A DNA stretch of 64,000 bases, taken from contig NBIV01000313.1 of assembly GCA_003194525.1 (NCBI GenBank), positions 1 to 64,000 on the forward strand, written 5' to 3'. Origin of the DNA: Gracilariopsis chorda. Lineage: Eukaryota > Rhodophyta > Florideophyceae > Gracilariales > Gracilariaceae. A program made the position numbers and the translations under genes. Below are positions 20,570-31,457 of this stretch, piece by piece. The notes beneath the pieces were generated by a model, which made no database searches, was not told where the DNA came from, and saw only the letters and a program-made list of their open reading frames with translations. How positions within the stretch are numbered: the stretch's first letter is position 1; every line of letters begins with the position of its first letter.

Positions 20570-21877
20570 TTACGCAACCTTTGGTTTTACTGAAGTGGAA
20601 GAGCTCACATTCGATCTCTTCACAATCTCAGGCGTCAAAACTTTCTTGGCCGCTTCGAAAGCGCCAAAGAACACTGCACCACCAAGCGAGATCCACATAA
20701 CTCTAGGAATCACCCCCGCCATAAGTGCCTTCGCTCCCTCCTCCCTAGCAATCGTACTAATTCCATGTACAATTCCGTTATACTTTGGTGCCGCCACGTT
20801 CTGTGTCATGAGCCGAGTTTTGACCACGTCAAGAGGCGTGGTTAAAGCCGCTGAAATTGCACCTGCAATCGATCCACACACCGATGTCTCCCACGTTTCC
20901 AACTGCCCACCACGCTTTCTTCTCATCGCAACCGTCTTGAGGTACTCGTAGAGCGGGAACTGAATAGCGTCAAACGGCAATTCTCGAAGTACCAAACTGC
21001 CGTACCCAGTATAAAATCCACCTAATCCCTCCTTTGCTAACGTTCCCCTCACAGCCGCGCCCACTCCTGAGTACAGGCCTGATTGCAGTCGTTGTTTGAC
21101 CACTTCAAAGGGCGCGCGTACCGTAGATCCTGCAACATCACCTGCAGCCGCTGCTACTACGTGACATAAAGGTGCTAGTCGCGCTTTATCACGCGAAGCA
21201 AACTCTTCCAGCACGCGTTTTACGTAGTCGTACACGCCGAAAAAGGCGGCTGCAGCGGGCGCTGACGCTACTACGGCGGGTCCGAAGCCGGCGTACAAGC
21301 CGGTCAACAAGGCGGCTGGCGACTTTGGCACGGCTGATGACGCCAGTTGCATGCGCGTCTTAAGCGTGTCGAGAGGGAAGAGAACGGCGTCTACTGTGAA
21401 ACCGGCGACGGCGCCTGCGCCTAGTGCGATGCGAAACGTTTCGGTGGGCGTTGGTTTGGGAGCCGGCTCTGTTGCCGAGCTGGCTAATAGCATGTGCGGC
21501 GATCTTCTTGGACACAAGGGAGGGGGTGAAGCCACCATTGTGAAAGATGACGCCGTCGTGTTGGGGAAGGCGGCGTAGATGTCGGCGGAGCAGGGCTCGA
21601 AGATCGGAGCTGACACATCGATGGAGATCTGTGCAGCCGTGCACGTGTGGGAACTTGTGCATGCGGTACTGGTGCCCGCCGCCGGCACGGCGACATTTGG
21701 AATCCAAAATGTCGGAGCCTTGCGGATACTCGCGAATCGCATCATCGCCACTATGATGCAAACCGTTGACACGGCTGGCACCTGAGCTGGTGCCCCGATT
21801 GTGCGCATGAAAGCGGCGCAGCAGGGAAGCGGCTTCCTTTCATATCGTTCGTTCTTAAAGCCGCGCTTATGGCCCAT
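20570..21877 (-). CDS. Mitochondrial carrier family protein, S-adenosylmethionine carrier (SAMC/SLC25A26) type
   Basis: 435 residues: an N-terminal extension of about 140, then three carrier repeats. Signatures are FPLDTLKTR, APFEVVKQR and TPLDVVKTR, one per repeat, each with the Px[DE]xx[KR] motif. LRELPFDAIQFPLYEYLK in repeat 2 and PRVMWISLGGAVFFGAFE near the end are characteristic of SAM carriers, which exchange cytosolic S-adenosylmethionine for S-adenosylhomocysteine across the inner mitochondrial (and in plants plastid) membrane. The long Ala/Ser/Thr/Pro-rich leader could be a transit peptide, possibly plastid; alternatively translation starts at an internal Met such as residue 113. Head-to-head with the TPM-RING gene, 436 bases apart. 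Intronless. Confidence 0.85.
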   Translation of the reverse strand: MGHKRGFKNERYERKPLPCCAAFMRTIGAPAQVPAVSTVCIIVAMMRFASIRKAPTFWIPNVAVPAAGTSTACTSSHTCTAAQISIDVSAPIFEPCSADIYAAFPNTTASSFTMVASPPPLCPRRSPHMLLASSATEPAPKPTPTETFRIALGAGAVAGFTVDAVLFPLDTLKTRMQLASSAVPKSPAALLTGLYAGFGPAVVASAPAAAAFFGVYDYVKRVLEEFASRDKARLAPLCHVVAAAAGDVAGSTVRAPFEVVKQRLQSGLYSGVGAAVRGTLAKEGLGGFYTGYGSLVLRELPFDAIQFPLYEYLKTVAMRRKRGGQLETWETSVCGSIAGAISAALTTPLDVVKTRLMTQNVAAPKYNGIVHGISTIAREEGAKALMAGVIPRVMWISLGGAVFFGAFEAAKKVLTPEIVKRSNVSSSTSVKPKVA

Positions 21878-22313
21878 TCCAACCTTCCAGCGCCTCCATT
21901 GGCATCATCTCCGACCCTTGTTAATTGCGTACACCGTCTTCATCCCCAAGCTCGTCCAATACCGTTCTATTGCCGACTTTTAAGCCTTTCGCCTAACACT
22001 GCAGAACTGTGTGTTCAACGCTCTGCGTCTTTCTTTGACGTTAGCAGATACCGCCACAATCCTCCTGTCCTCTTGCGATTTCGGCAGACCGATTGTAAAG
22101 AGGCTCCTTGGAACCCGGCCCACCGGCCCTTATTTCTCAAACTTCTTTTCAACAAACTTCGCCCCGAACTCTGCACCTTCTTACCAACCACTACATTGCT
22201 TTCACATCCTTCACACAAGTGCGTAACGACGTTGCAGAACGTCGTAGCAACAACACCCCGCAATTAATTGACGCTCATCCACTGAACAAGCGCGCAACCG
22301 CTCTGTCTTTTTA
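21878..22313. promoter_or_regulatory. Shared upstream region of the SAM carrier and TPM-RING genes
   Basis: 436 bases between two head-to-head starts. Pyrimidine-rich on the + strand. No strong TATA box or repeat is seen. Confidence 0.4.
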
Positions 22314-23957
22314 ATGATGACCGCCTTAACCCTTCTCGTTTTCGCGATTTGCCTATCGTCATGGCATACGTTTGCCATCGACGTCCTTTCCCCCGAGAAG
22401 TTACCTGCCCCATGGGAAGACACTTCTAATTTCTGTCATCCCAGGGGCTATGCTACTTCTGGTGATTTCACTTCTATCTGTGATCCCTCAGGCTTGCTCA
22501 GCAACCATGAACTCTCCAAGCTCGACACAACTCTTCGGCAGATTTACACGGGCACGAGGCCATACTCCCTTGTGAAGTGTCCGGAACAAGCTCATTCAGA
22601 CCCTGCTCACCCCCCTACTCACGGCTTCCACGTCGCCATAGCGCTTGTCAGACGTATGCAGTTTGACCGAAACACGCTTTCGGAACGCGCAGAACACTTT
22701 GTAGATGTGCTCTTCTCAAACTGGCATCTTTCGGACAATTGTGGAGCGAGCGTCTTGCTCTTTCTTTCTATGGAAGATCGTCAAATGTACATAAAGACGG
22801 GTGTAACCGCAGTCCGATATCTCAATGAGCATCAGATTGATGATGTTTATGGAAGAATGACCCCTAAACTGAAAAAAGATCGACTTAATTCCGCGCTTCA
22901 CGCTGGCGTTCAGAGAATTGGACATTTTCTTGCCAAGTATCAGGGAGAGCATGCGGGACCAAGGGCCACGGATGGTGGCGCTGGCAAAGGTTTGGGGGCT
23001 CCTTTGTTTTTCCGTGGATGGCCTGCGTGGTGGGACCTTGAACTTTCGATAGTTGCTGTTATCGCAGCCGTCTTCGTTGTGTTAGCATGCTGCAATGGCG
23101 TTGGTGGTATTGAAGCAGCGAGGAAGAAGAGGGAGAAGAAACAACTCTTGCGAAAGCTTGATACCGTTCGGGATGAATACTTTGGTAGTATGAATGAGGC
23201 TTACGCGCCTTCTACTTGTCCTATCTGTCATGATAAGGTCACTTTATCGTGGGAGCCTACGGTACCTACTTTGCCATCTGAAGGCGACTCTCTTACAGAA
23301 GGAGCTGCTACACATAGACGCCGGTCAGTGCGGACTCTGCGATGCGGTCATGCATTCCACGATCGCTGTTTTGATGAGGAATATCCTACGCCAAGTGGAA
23401 CAACACCTCCTTGCCCCGTCTGCGCAGACATGGGTAGCGGCATTACTAGTCCCCCATCACTCCGCGATACACGAATGCAAGATGTTTCATTCCGTCTGAA
23501 TCGTCTACACGATCAGTATCCACACATCCTTACCGACGAAGTAATGGCTAAACTAGAAGCAGAGCCGCCGAACATCTGGCCAAACCCTATGAAAGAGTCG
23601 TACCTCAAACGCGTTCGGTGTCGTCCTGCTGTTGATGGCGAGAGCCGCCACACTGAAAGCGGCTCGATTTGGGGAGGTGTTGGTGGCGCTCTAGCGGCTG
23701 GTGGTATCGGTGCACTGGTGGGATCTGCCTTAAGTGGATTTGGTAGACGTCAAAATGATTCGTACTACGGGGCCATAGGTGGTCCGTCTGATAGCGGTGA
23801 TGGTGGCGGTCACGGCGCTGGATGGGTGAGCAACATTACAAACGCCTTTTCTGGTGGCGGCCATGGCGCTGGCTGGGGTGGCGGTGGCGGTGGCGGTGGC
23901 GGACATGGCGCTAGTTTCGGCGGCGGAGGTGGGGGTGGACATGGAACAGGCTGGTAA
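22314..23957 (+). CDS. TPM domain - transmembrane - RING-H2 - glycine-rich protein
   Basis: 547 residues. 1-22 is a signal peptide. About 56-205 is a TPM domain (ICDPSGLLSNHELSKLD, VAIALVRRM, HLSDNCGASVLLFLSMEDRQMYIKTG), the fold of TLP18.3/Psb32 and MOLO-1. 243-261 is one membrane span, followed by a basic stop-transfer stretch. A RING-H2 finger begins at CPICHD (302) with CGHAFHDRCFDEEY and a final CPVC. A Gly/Ala hydrophobic patch and a tail of HGAGW-type Gly-rich repeats close the protein. Predicted topology: TPM outside or lumenal, RING in the cytosol, suggesting an E3 ubiquitin ligase that senses through the TPM part; this is inference. The tail is repetitive and its length may vary. 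Intronless. Confidence 0.85.
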   Translation: MMTALTLLVFAICLSSWHTFAIDVLSPEKLPAPWEDTSNFCHPRGYATSGDFTSICDPSGLLSNHELSKLDTTLRQIYTGTRPYSLVKCPEQAHSDPAHPPTHGFHVAIALVRRMQFDRNTLSERAEHFVDVLFSNWHLSDNCGASVLLFLSMEDRQMYIKTGVTAVRYLNEHQIDDVYGRMTPKLKKDRLNSALHAGVQRIGHFLAKYQGEHAGPRATDGGAGKGLGAPLFFRGWPAWWDLELSIVAVIAAVFVVLACCNGVGGIEAARKKREKKQLLRKLDTVRDEYFGSMNEAYAPSTCPICHDKVTLSWEPTVPTLPSEGDSLTEGAATHRRRSVRTLRCGHAFHDRCFDEEYPTPSGTTPPCPVCADMGSGITSPPSLRDTRMQDVSFRLNRLHDQYPHILTDEVMAKLEAEPPNIWPNPMKESYLKRVRCRPAVDGESRHTESGSIWGGVGGALAAGGIGALVGSALSGFGRRQNDSYYGAIGGPSDSGDGGGHGAGWVSNITNAFSGGGHGAGWGGGGGGGGGHGASFGGGGGGGHGTGW

Positions 23958-24298
23958 TTTCCACGAGGGTTGCTGCATGTGTGATTCATCAACATCTTTA
24001 CAACTTGCACGTGTTTTCACTAACTAGAAACAGATATCGATAGCGCTAGCTCTTCATGTTCTTGTGAGACTGGGCGAGCACACACTTGTAGCTTAGAAAT
24101 CAGGCGTTGTTGTCACATTCCAGCGCGCCTTTGTCACTGTGCTTTCGGTGAACAGAGTATGGCTCTCGGGGCCGCAGCTAGGCATCGCTTCGCATATGAA
24201 ACTTGCCCTCTAACACCACCGCATAGAACAAGAGAAGTCATCGGTAGAATCGAGGAACATGTACACTCGCCTCTTGTGCTGAAGGTTGTTCAAAGTGA
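23958..24298. other. Intergenic region between convergent TPM-RING and MBF1
   Basis: 341 bases holding the 3' ends of two convergent genes. No coding frame, hairpin or repeat of note. Confidence 0.4.
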
Positions 24299-25028
24299 TT
24301 ACTTCTTCGGTTGGCGCGGAAGTTTTGTGCCAAGAGCTCGCTCTATCTTGACAATAATCTGTGTAGCGCGGTAACAGAGTATAGAAACGAAAGTTAGAGT
24401 GATGCGGAGAACATTCCATGAACGCTAGCACAAAACGAGGTACAACGAACCTGTCCATTCGGGAGAGCCTTGCCATTCTCGTACTGATTGACGACGGCAG
24501 GTTTCTCGTTTATAGCCTTTGCAAGATCTGCCTGCGTCATTTTCTTTTCTGCGCGTGCCTTTTGGATTGCTTTTCCAAGAGTGAGGCCGACTCTCTTGTC
24601 TGCAGTATCAGGTGCATATTAGTTTGTTGGTTAGAGCGTCCTTGCATTTGATATGTAAGCCAGAAAAAGTTATGACCGGGACGTACGTGATAGATTCTCA
24701 TTATCTGCGTCGAGCTTGGCCATATTCGCATCGCCACGCTTGGCGTTCGAACCGGCAGCAACTGCAGTGTATTGACGTGATGAAATATGTGTTAGAGGCA
24801 TCGCTAGGTGATTCTACGGCAATCGAAAAGCGAGCGGTATTACAACGTACACTTCTTCTCTGTGGGGGTGCCACCAGCACCTGGCTCGGGCTTCTTTGAT
24901 GAAGAAGCCTTCGGACGGATGACAACTGCGTACGAATAACAAGTCAGTAGGCCAATCATCCCACATTGAAACACAACCACATTAGTGACAATCTCAAACT
25001 AACCTTTATCCCAATCTTGGTGAGACAT
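24299..25028 (-). CDS. MBF1: Multiprotein bridging factor 1 (MBF1), five exons
   Basis: Transcriptional coactivator linking activators to TBP; it also acts on stalled ribosomes. Exons on the minus strand: 25028-25004, 24925-24851, 24761-24687, 24599-24451 and 24358-24299, giving 127 residues; the four introns are 78, 89, 87 and 92 nt, all GT-AG. Visible are the MSHQDWD start and VVIRPK, a Gly/Ala/Lys-rich linker, ANMAKLD near 53-59, and the Cro/C1-type helix-turn-helix VGLTLGKAIQKARAEKKMTQADLAKAINEK with NQYENGKALPN, then VKIERALGTKL. Family length is about 140-150. No exon is longer than 149 nt, so it is easily missed by ORF scanning. Phases are consistent across all joins. Confidence 0.92.
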
Positions 25029-25701
25029 GTTGGATTACAATGTACAAGCTTGTTGAGATGAGGCTTGGTACACGATTGAATGAAGAGCAGAGTAGGCGGA
25101 GAGGGAACAAGAGGTCTAAGGCAATGGAAACAGAGAGTTCAAAGTAGTTCGTATGGCTGGAGTTGCGAGGTGGCGTTGGAATCTATCGCGGAAGCTTCTG
25201 CCTCTTGTCACGTTGGTTATGTATGGCAGCATACCGTGCTTTTTTGACAAAGCCAGAGGTGCAGTGCTGTGTATGGTGAAACCGGAAATCAGCAGCCAAT
25301 CACAAATCGTTTATGGCTTGCCAAGTCAACTTGGCAGCAATAGCCGTCAGCATCCTTCTTGGGAACTGCCATGATATCTACATGTGGACACGCATATATA
25401 TGTCAATTCGGATTTCTAGCGAAGATCCTCTTCATGAACACGTGAAGTCTGCGGAACAAGGCTCTAAGAATCTTATCTGAAAGCAGTCCTGCCAGAGGTG
25501 TGTAAAATAGGTAAGGCTTAACCACAAACCGAACGAAGATGGGCTTATCCTCGGCTGGGTAATGAGATATAGCCATTTCGTTGGAAGCACATAGACGCAA
25601 TCACGACATACGACACTAGCTTCTTTCACCGCGCCGAGCAGAGCGAGATCATTTACAACCAGTCAGCATAAAAGCCTGCTAAATAGAACAGAGGCATACA
25701 T
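25029..25701. other. Intergenic region between MBF1 and RPS13
   Basis: 673 bases with short open frames only, none recognisable. It contains the MBF1 promoter (no clear TATA) and the 3' flank of RPS13. Confidence 0.4.
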
Positions 25702-26593
25702 CTAGTTGATAACATGCTGTCCATACTTCCAGTTAGCAGGGATGCGCTTTGTAGTCTTATAATACCTCGCCAGACGATGAATACGACTTTCAATCAAGAT
25801 AAGTCTGAACTTGGCATCCTTATCCTTACGATTACGGTCCAGATGCTTGCGCACGGATACGGCCTTCTTGATAAGCATGTAAAGATCTTCCGGAATCTCC
25901 GGCGCAAGGCCCTTGGTTTTGAGGATGCGCAAGATCTTGCTTCCGGTCACTGCGTGCACTTGAGTGATACCTTGCGAATCACGCAGGTAGACGCCGATCT
26001 GGGAGGGAACGAAGCCCTTCTTGGCAAGCTTGCAGATCTGATCGGTTACTTCTTCGGGGGTGGCCTTCAGCCATGATGGTGGGTTCCTCTTGTACGGTAG
26101 GGCGGATTTGGAGATACCCTTTCTGTGTTATTGGTGATTTGAGCGCAATATTGACGACACGCAAACGAAACGGTTAGTATATGAACGGAGATTAGGTCCA
26201 ATCGCGGTGCATGTATCTCATTCTGCAGTGATAGTTCATTCAGTTCATTCTGCTTTCGTGCTTGAGCATTATGAGAAAAGAAAAAACGCTTCGTGTTCCG
26301 AAACGCATAGTATTCAAAGAGTTTGACATAGGCATTTGACGGCAGCTTGAATCGAATAGATGAGCCTGACAAAGTTACTCATCAAACAAGTCATGGATGG
26401 CATGCGCGCAATTCTCCATCGGATAATAATTGCAGAGATCCACATTTGGAGCCATCGGTACCGACTCAGAGAATACCACCTTCCGTCGCACGCGAAGCTG
26501 CAAATGCCAGATGAAATGAACGAGGAATCATCGCTACGGTATGGAGTGTGAGAAGTGCGGTATCACGTACCCTTTGCTGTGCATACGACCCAT
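25702..26593 (-). CDS. RPS13: 40S ribosomal protein S13 (uS15), two exons
   Basis: Exon 1 is 26593-26571 (MGRMHSKG), exon 2 is 26122-25702, separated by a 448-nt GT-AG intron; the total is 147 residues (family about 151). Exon 2 reads [57 protein letters not shown] and [13 protein letters not shown], almost identical to eukaryotic uS15, which binds the central domain of 18S rRNA. The intron right after the eighth codon is very long compared with the other introns in the window and holds a candidate box C/D snoRNA. Head-to-head with the signal peptide peptidase gene. Confidence 0.95.
26459..26541 (-). ncRNA. Candidate box C/D snoRNA in the RPS13 intron (U14-like?)
   Basis: On the minus strand, inside the RPS13 intron: TACCG (26541-26537), a C-box-like GCGATGA (26534-26528; consensus RTGATGA, one mismatch), about 58 nt, a D box CTGA (26469-26466) and CGGTA (26463-26459), which pairs perfectly with TACCG as a terminal stem. 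The interior has CATTTGCAGCTTC, close to the CATTCGCAGTTTC of U14 that pairs with 18S rRNA. In vertebrates U14 genes lie in RPS13 introns (established). Against it: imperfect C box, no evident second U14 domain, and an unusual position close to the 5' splice site. Confidence 0.35.
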
Positions 26594-27070
26594 GTTGACA
26601 AGCCTTCGTTAGACACCTGGACTTCGAATACAATAAGTACCAAAGGGAATTCTGGCGTGAACGGAACGAGGAAGCGGCGCGATTAAGTCGAAAACAAGTA
26701 GATCTCTCACCCAAAGCCTTCCGGTGGGGATGGACCGTCCTGACGATAGACTATCCACCTGCGTTAATGCACCGACTCGCCGACGGCGTCTAGCCGCGGC
26801 GCCATTTAGGGATGTAATTTGTATGAGTATTTTTCAATTGCACGACCTTTGGCTGCCAAAGTTTGGCTGCCACACCATACTGTGTGATACTGTATCTACG
26901 CGATGATTTACGGAAACCATCGAAGTCGCGAGTCGTAACGCCTCACAGCGCCGATTTATCGGTGAGCGGTGGTGGCGTGCTGCCTTTTGCTTCCAAACGG
27001 CCGCCCCCACTCTGCTCGGCCGTCTCCCCAGCGATCCCCTTCGCCAGCCACCGTTCAGCGGGTCTTCATC
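26594..27070. promoter_or_regulatory. Shared upstream region of RPS13 and signal peptide peptidase
   Basis: 477 bases between two head-to-head starts. No TATA box, repeat or alternative coding frame can be supported. The open frame from 26969 is only an upstream extension of the peptidase frame starting at a non-ATG codon. Confidence 0.4.
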
Positions 27071-28192
27071 ATGATAACAGAGTTAATTGCGCTATTAACC
27101 GATGCTCCAACTCTCTGTCTACTTGCCACCGCATTGTTAACGGCAGCTTATTCCTCTTATCGAGCAAACGACACTTTTTTCAAACGAACTACTTCCAATG
27201 GGACTTCAACTACCTCCTCTCCCTCAGAACAATTTGTTGATGAGAACAGACGGCTTTTGGAAGGATCTACAGCGATTGCTTTCCCCGTTATAGCAACCAT
27301 TTCCATTGTCTTTCTCTTCTTTTTTATCCACTCTATCGGAGTCATTCTCACCCTACTCTCCACCTTTTCAAGCGTTTTCGCAGTCATGTTCTTTTTGTGG
27401 CCACTGGCAGAACTGCTCGTCTCTCGCCTCCGAGCGCTGGGCGTCGTAGTACATACACATACCACGGAAGCATTCATTGTCGTTTCGACGGGTCTGTTCA
27501 TTATTTTCGCGTGGCTGTTTACCGGTAACTGGATTCCAAACAACATTATTGGTATCAGTTTGTGTGTGTTATTCGCCTCTCTTTGCAAAGTACCCAACCT
27601 AAAGGTAACATGTCTACTCTTTGCAGGCCTTTTCGTATATGACATCTTCTTTGTCTTCTTCTCTGAAAAGGTGTTCGGTCGAAACGTAATGGTCGAAGTA
27701 GCCACTTCCGCGCCAACCAATCCAATAGCAGCGCTTGCAGATTTTCTTCACTTGCCCTTTAAACCAGTCCAGAATCTAGCACTACCAGCTAAACTCATTG
27801 TGCCTGCAGGACGAGATGAATATGCTATTCTGGGACTTGGCGACATCATTTTGCCGCAGATTCTTCTAACTTACTTACTCGAATTGGATTTACTTCGCCC
27901 TGGACAAGCGCGATCATGGCGTAATGGCTACTTTTTCAGAGCTGTTTTAGCTTATGCCTTTGCTCTTTTCATGAGCTTCTATTGCAACTTTGTTTTTCGG
28001 AACGCTCAACCTGCACTTTTGTATATTGTGCCTGCACTTTTGTTCACCACTCTGCTCTACGCAAGAAGTTTGAACGAGGTGTCAATAGTATGGGATGGCC
28101 TGCATCATCGAACGCAGCAGGTGGTCAATGAGACAATCATCGAACAACAAGATTCTGGGAAGGATCTGGAAACTACTGCACTAGTGCCATGA
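27071..28192 (+). CDS. Signal peptide peptidase-like intramembrane aspartyl protease
   Basis: 373 residues, nine or so hydrophobic segments. The catalytic pair is present: FVYDIFFVF (Asp191) and ILGLGDIILP (Asp258, the GxGD motif), followed by the PAL motif at QPAL (314-316). SPP family enzymes cut signal-peptide remnants and type II membrane proteins within the ER or endosomal membrane. The short N-terminus with one membrane segment and no long lumenal domain resembles SPP rather than SPPL2. The tail is short and acidic and lacks a KKxx retrieval signal. The start is the ATG at 27071; the frame continues upstream without an ATG. Intronless. Confidence 0.92.
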   Translation: MITELIALLTDAPTLCLLATALLTAAYSSYRANDTFFKRTTSNGTSTTSSPSEQFVDENRRLLEGSTAIAFPVIATISIVFLFFFIHSIGVILTLLSTFSSVFAVMFFLWPLAELLVSRLRALGVVVHTHTTEAFIVVSTGLFIIFAWLFTGNWIPNNIIGISLCVLFASLCKVPNLKVTCLLFAGLFVYDIFFVFFSEKVFGRNVMVEVATSAPTNPIAALADFLHLPFKPVQNLALPAKLIVPAGRDEYAILGLGDIILPQILLTYLLELDLLRPGQARSWRNGYFFRAVLAYAFALFMSFYCNFVFRNAQPALLYIVPALLFTTLLYARSLNEVSIVWDGLHHRTQQVVNETIIEQQDSGKDLETTALVP

Positions 28193-28590
28193 TGTTTGCT
28201 GCCTTGGGTTGTAAAAGCATTGTACATTTCAAAGGCAAAACGTATCGAATGCGTGCAACAATCACCTTCGACATCCTCGGTACGATTACACTTTTCGAAT
28301 GAAGTGCAGAGTAACAACACTTTCTCACTTGTCTCAGGTAAAGGGTTAACCTTCGGTTCCGCTGCAAGTAGAGTTGACTCTTTTTCTTGCTGACCGGAGT
28401 CATGTTCTGTAGAACTATGTATCCAAAGCGAAGCGGAGCAATTCTCTCATCAACTACATCTACATAATGCAAACACCAGGTTGTAACGGTTGGTGATGGA
28501 ATTCATTTACAGTCATATGATTATTAAAAGACTACAATTATGCTTCCCTGGCAGTCAATGCGGTTGTGGGGGTAGATGCGGAAAGAGTTT
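28193..28590. other. Intergenic region between convergent SPP and SEC23
   Basis: 398 bases. No gene, repeat or RNA structure is recognised. Confidence 0.4.
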
Positions 28591-30879
28591 CTATTGACTA
28601 GACACGGCCAGCTTCTTGAGATGCTCCGTAAAGACCTGCAAACTGACATCGTCAGTGAAGATGAAGTCCGAACCCCCGTATTCAGCTGCAGCGCTGTGGT
28701 GGTTCACTGACGGGTTAAGCTTTGCCAGCAAGAATCGGGCTTGAGATCCCTTTTGATCACACTCAATGTATCGAGCGTATGGGAACCGCTCGTCGAGAAC
28801 TGCAGCTGCGTCATCCTTTGGTGCTTGCAGCAGCAAACTAAAGTTTGTGTGCTTTCCATCTTCGTGATATCCAGCCTTTCTCCAGGCACTCACTGTCTCT
28901 CCAGAAAATACAATGACATAGAAGAATGTGTCCAGGAGCAGAATACGATCCGGCTTGATTGATGTTACGTCAAGCAGAACAGGCTCCGGCGGACCGGACA
29001 GCGAGTAGCTCATGAGGGTGGGCTGAATCATGAGGAGACAGTTGTTCACATTCTCGCGGTTAAGGTAAGAACGATACAGAGCGGTTTCGTCAGGTGTGGA
29101 ATTAAACACTTGCAGGAACTGTGATCTTCTCAGGTTGAACATGAATTGTGGATACAAACTGAAGTTCTCAGCGAGTGCAAACGAGTCCGGATTTTCTCTA
29201 TCGTATTGAGCAAATCTCGCACACAGACGAATCAGCATTCTGTCAACCCATCGCAAGATGTCGAAGGAGTCTTCATTCTCAGTCTTATAAACTGCCATTC
29301 TTGCCATAAGGACAGCAGCAGCATCTTGATCGAATCCAGCAGCTATTGCCTCAATGTTATCTCCTGCAGTCCACCGGCCTGCGGTGGTTGTAACTCGCAT
29401 TCGATGCTGACCTGAAGGGTGAGTGTAGCGCGTCATAAACTGCACAAACCTGTACTGGTCATCCCGAATCGGGTTTGAATGGGGATTGACAACTTCAAAG
29501 TATGCAGCAATCGTAGTGTTGACGTCTAGTGCACACATACGCCACGACGTGGTGCCACCAATGCCTATTTCCATGTCCGTGGAAACAGATGGACCATCCT
29601 TGTTCAGCGATGCAACGGGGCCTATGACTCCTGCAATCTTGATCTCTCGGGAGCATATAATATCAAGAGATGATTGGAAACCCATGGCGAGCTGATTTGT
29701 CGCATCAGTTGCAAAGAACTTCTCAAAAGAGTTCTTGAACATTGGATGTTCAAACGATTCCGAAAGCACAAAGACGCCTCCAGTGCGATCCACGCAGGAC
29801 TTCATTTCATAACTGCCAACCTGATCTAACGAGCAACTCCATACATCAATGGCGTGACCCGCATTGACAGCTCTGGTGGCAATATCATCAAACGCCTTTA
29901 GCGCCGAGGCGTGAAACGGTGCGTTATCCTTATCGATATCAGAGTGCGAACGAACGGTATCACCAAGTTCCAAGGCGACAATCTTTCCTGGATCTACGGT
30001 ACCCGGCCCTCCCACAAGAAGCTCAACTCGTGCGCCATTACCCGCGTAGGTGCTTTCAAGAATACCAACAGCAACAGATAAGGCGGTGCACGTTGCGCGT
30101 TTCGGGCGTTGGGATGCGGGAACAGGCCAAGGATCAGTATCCAGCTCCTCCAGAATTGAGGTCATCATAAACTCACCCTCGCTTGCAGGTTGCAAGAAGC
30201 GTCCGGCACCAACCATAGCAGGGTTTACTCCAGGAACACCGTTCATAGCGCCACCGCGCGGCATTCCCGATGGCAGAGCGAGAAGGTCTTTGATTTGTTC
30301 AGTTGTATACTCCTTTTCTCCGCGAAGCACATAGCACTTTGCACAGTCTGTGTATCCAATAACGTGAACGTGAACGTTTTGGCCGTAAGTAATCAAGCCG
30401 ACCATAGTTTCGGGGGGAAGAAGTGATAACGCTTTGATGATGTAATCCTTTGCAGTCTGTAATTCGTCATCGCGGGTGCAGGTGTCCAGAACGAAGAGAA
30501 AGGCAGGCGGTGCTGCACGCTGTCGCGGTAATGCATACTCGACGGTTGTAAAGTCTGGAATGAGTTCATAAGGGAGACTCTGTTCGGTTATGGAAGAGTA
30601 ATTGGGCGGAAGCGCATTACGGTGGTGACAGAAGATGCAGAACCACATCCGTGTGCGCAGGTCGACGCGGCAATACGGGTTGAGAACTGAAGTGCAGGCT
30701 TTGCATTGTACTGGATCGTACTGGAGAGGGGGAGGGAGGCGATTGGAATTGAGTCGTTTGAGCGGAGTGTACATGCAGGCGAAGGGGACGATGCATCGCG
30801 TGGCTTCCAGTCGCGACGATGGCCAGGTCATCCATGACCATCGGACGCCGTCCATTTCTTCAAGCTCTGCGAAATCCAT
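28591..30879 (-). CDS. SEC23: COPII coat subunit SEC23
   Basis: 762 residues, the normal family length (about 765). SEC23 pairs with SEC24 in the inner COPII coat on ER exit sites and is the GAP for SAR1. Domains in order: N-terminal beta-barrel start ([16 protein letters not shown]), zinc finger C59-x2-C62...C81-x2-C84, trunk/vWA-like domain (FVLDTC near 145), helical domain and C-terminal gelsolin-like domain ([20 protein letters not shown]). The region after [13 protein letters not shown] with [13 protein letters not shown] is the conserved C-terminal block. The start is the ATG at 30879; an upstream in-frame TTG is ignored. Intronless. Head-to-head with FIS1, 578 bases apart. Confidence 0.95.
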   Translation of the reverse strand: MDFAELEEMDGVRWSWMTWPSSRLEATRCIVPFACMYTPLKRLNSNRLPPPLQYDPVQCKACTSVLNPYCRVDLRTRMWFCIFCHHRNALPPNYSSITEQSLPYELIPDFTTVEYALPRQRAAPPAFLFVLDTCTRDDELQTAKDYIIKALSLLPPETMVGLITYGQNVHVHVIGYTDCAKCYVLRGEKEYTTEQIKDLLALPSGMPRGGAMNGVPGVNPAMVGAGRFLQPASEGEFMMTSILEELDTDPWPVPASQRPKRATCTALSVAVGILESTYAGNGARVELLVGGPGTVDPGKIVALELGDTVRSHSDIDKDNAPFHASALKAFDDIATRAVNAGHAIDVWSCSLDQVGSYEMKSCVDRTGGVFVLSESFEHPMFKNSFEKFFATDATNQLAMGFQSSLDIICSREIKIAGVIGPVASLNKDGPSVSTDMEIGIGGTTSWRMCALDVNTTIAAYFEVVNPHSNPIRDDQYRFVQFMTRYTHPSGQHRMRVTTTAGRWTAGDNIEAIAAGFDQDAAAVLMARMAVYKTENEDSFDILRWVDRMLIRLCARFAQYDRENPDSFALAENFSLYPQFMFNLRRSQFLQVFNSTPDETALYRSYLNRENVNNCLLMIQPTLMSYSLSGPPEPVLLDVTSIKPDRILLLDTFFYVIVFSGETVSAWRKAGYHEDGKHTNFSLLLQAPKDDAAAVLDERFPYARYIECDQKGSQARFLLAKLNPSVNHHSAAAEYGGSDFIFTDDVSLQVFTEHLKKLAVSSQ

Positions 30880-31457
30880 TGTTTCAGGATCGAGCGGAAA
30901 CAAATGAGGGGAATGGGGGGGAGCAGTTGACGGTTGTTATTGAAGGATTGTTCCTTTTGAGGTACCGTTTAGAGCGGCGCGTGGAGGATGGCGCTGGCAC
31001 GAAAGGGAGTTTGTGGGCTCACCCGCAGCTCTGCGATGGCAGCAACTGCTGGTCGTGTCAGTAGAGGCCATCGTGCGCAATGATTCTGCGGCCACTTCAA
31101 ATTCTATCATCGAAAGCGCATGTTGATTGTCTGTAAGCACCCACTTTAGAAGACAAAAAATGACATGTCGTACTGTGTGTCTTGTTGACATTTTGTAGAT
31201 GGCGAAGAGTGCATTTCGGTTTCTGCTGGACTCAGCTGAGTCTTGTTCACGCCCTCTACCTTCCCCGCGCAAAACCGCGCCTAATAGTGTCCACGGCTGT
31301 ACACCGCGCTTTCGTTTTTCTTTTCCTTCAGCTTACTATCAAAAGCTCTTCGCTCTCAATTCTGTTCTGTCGCCTTCTTCATCCCCGCTCAGCCGCCAAC
31401 AAAAAGAGTTGAACTCCTTGTTGGGCCTCCACCCTTCTCTCCCGTACAACCCTCAAC
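30880..31457. promoter_or_regulatory. Shared upstream region of SEC23 and FIS1
   Basis: 578 bases between head-to-head starts. Short open frames only. The part before FIS1 is pyrimidine-rich. No TATA box is seen. Confidence 0.4.

Noticed and set aside
23730-24020. Pro/Ala-rich minus-strand frames opposite the TPM-RING tail
   Set aside because: Mirror of the Gly-rich HGAGW repeats, not an independent gene.
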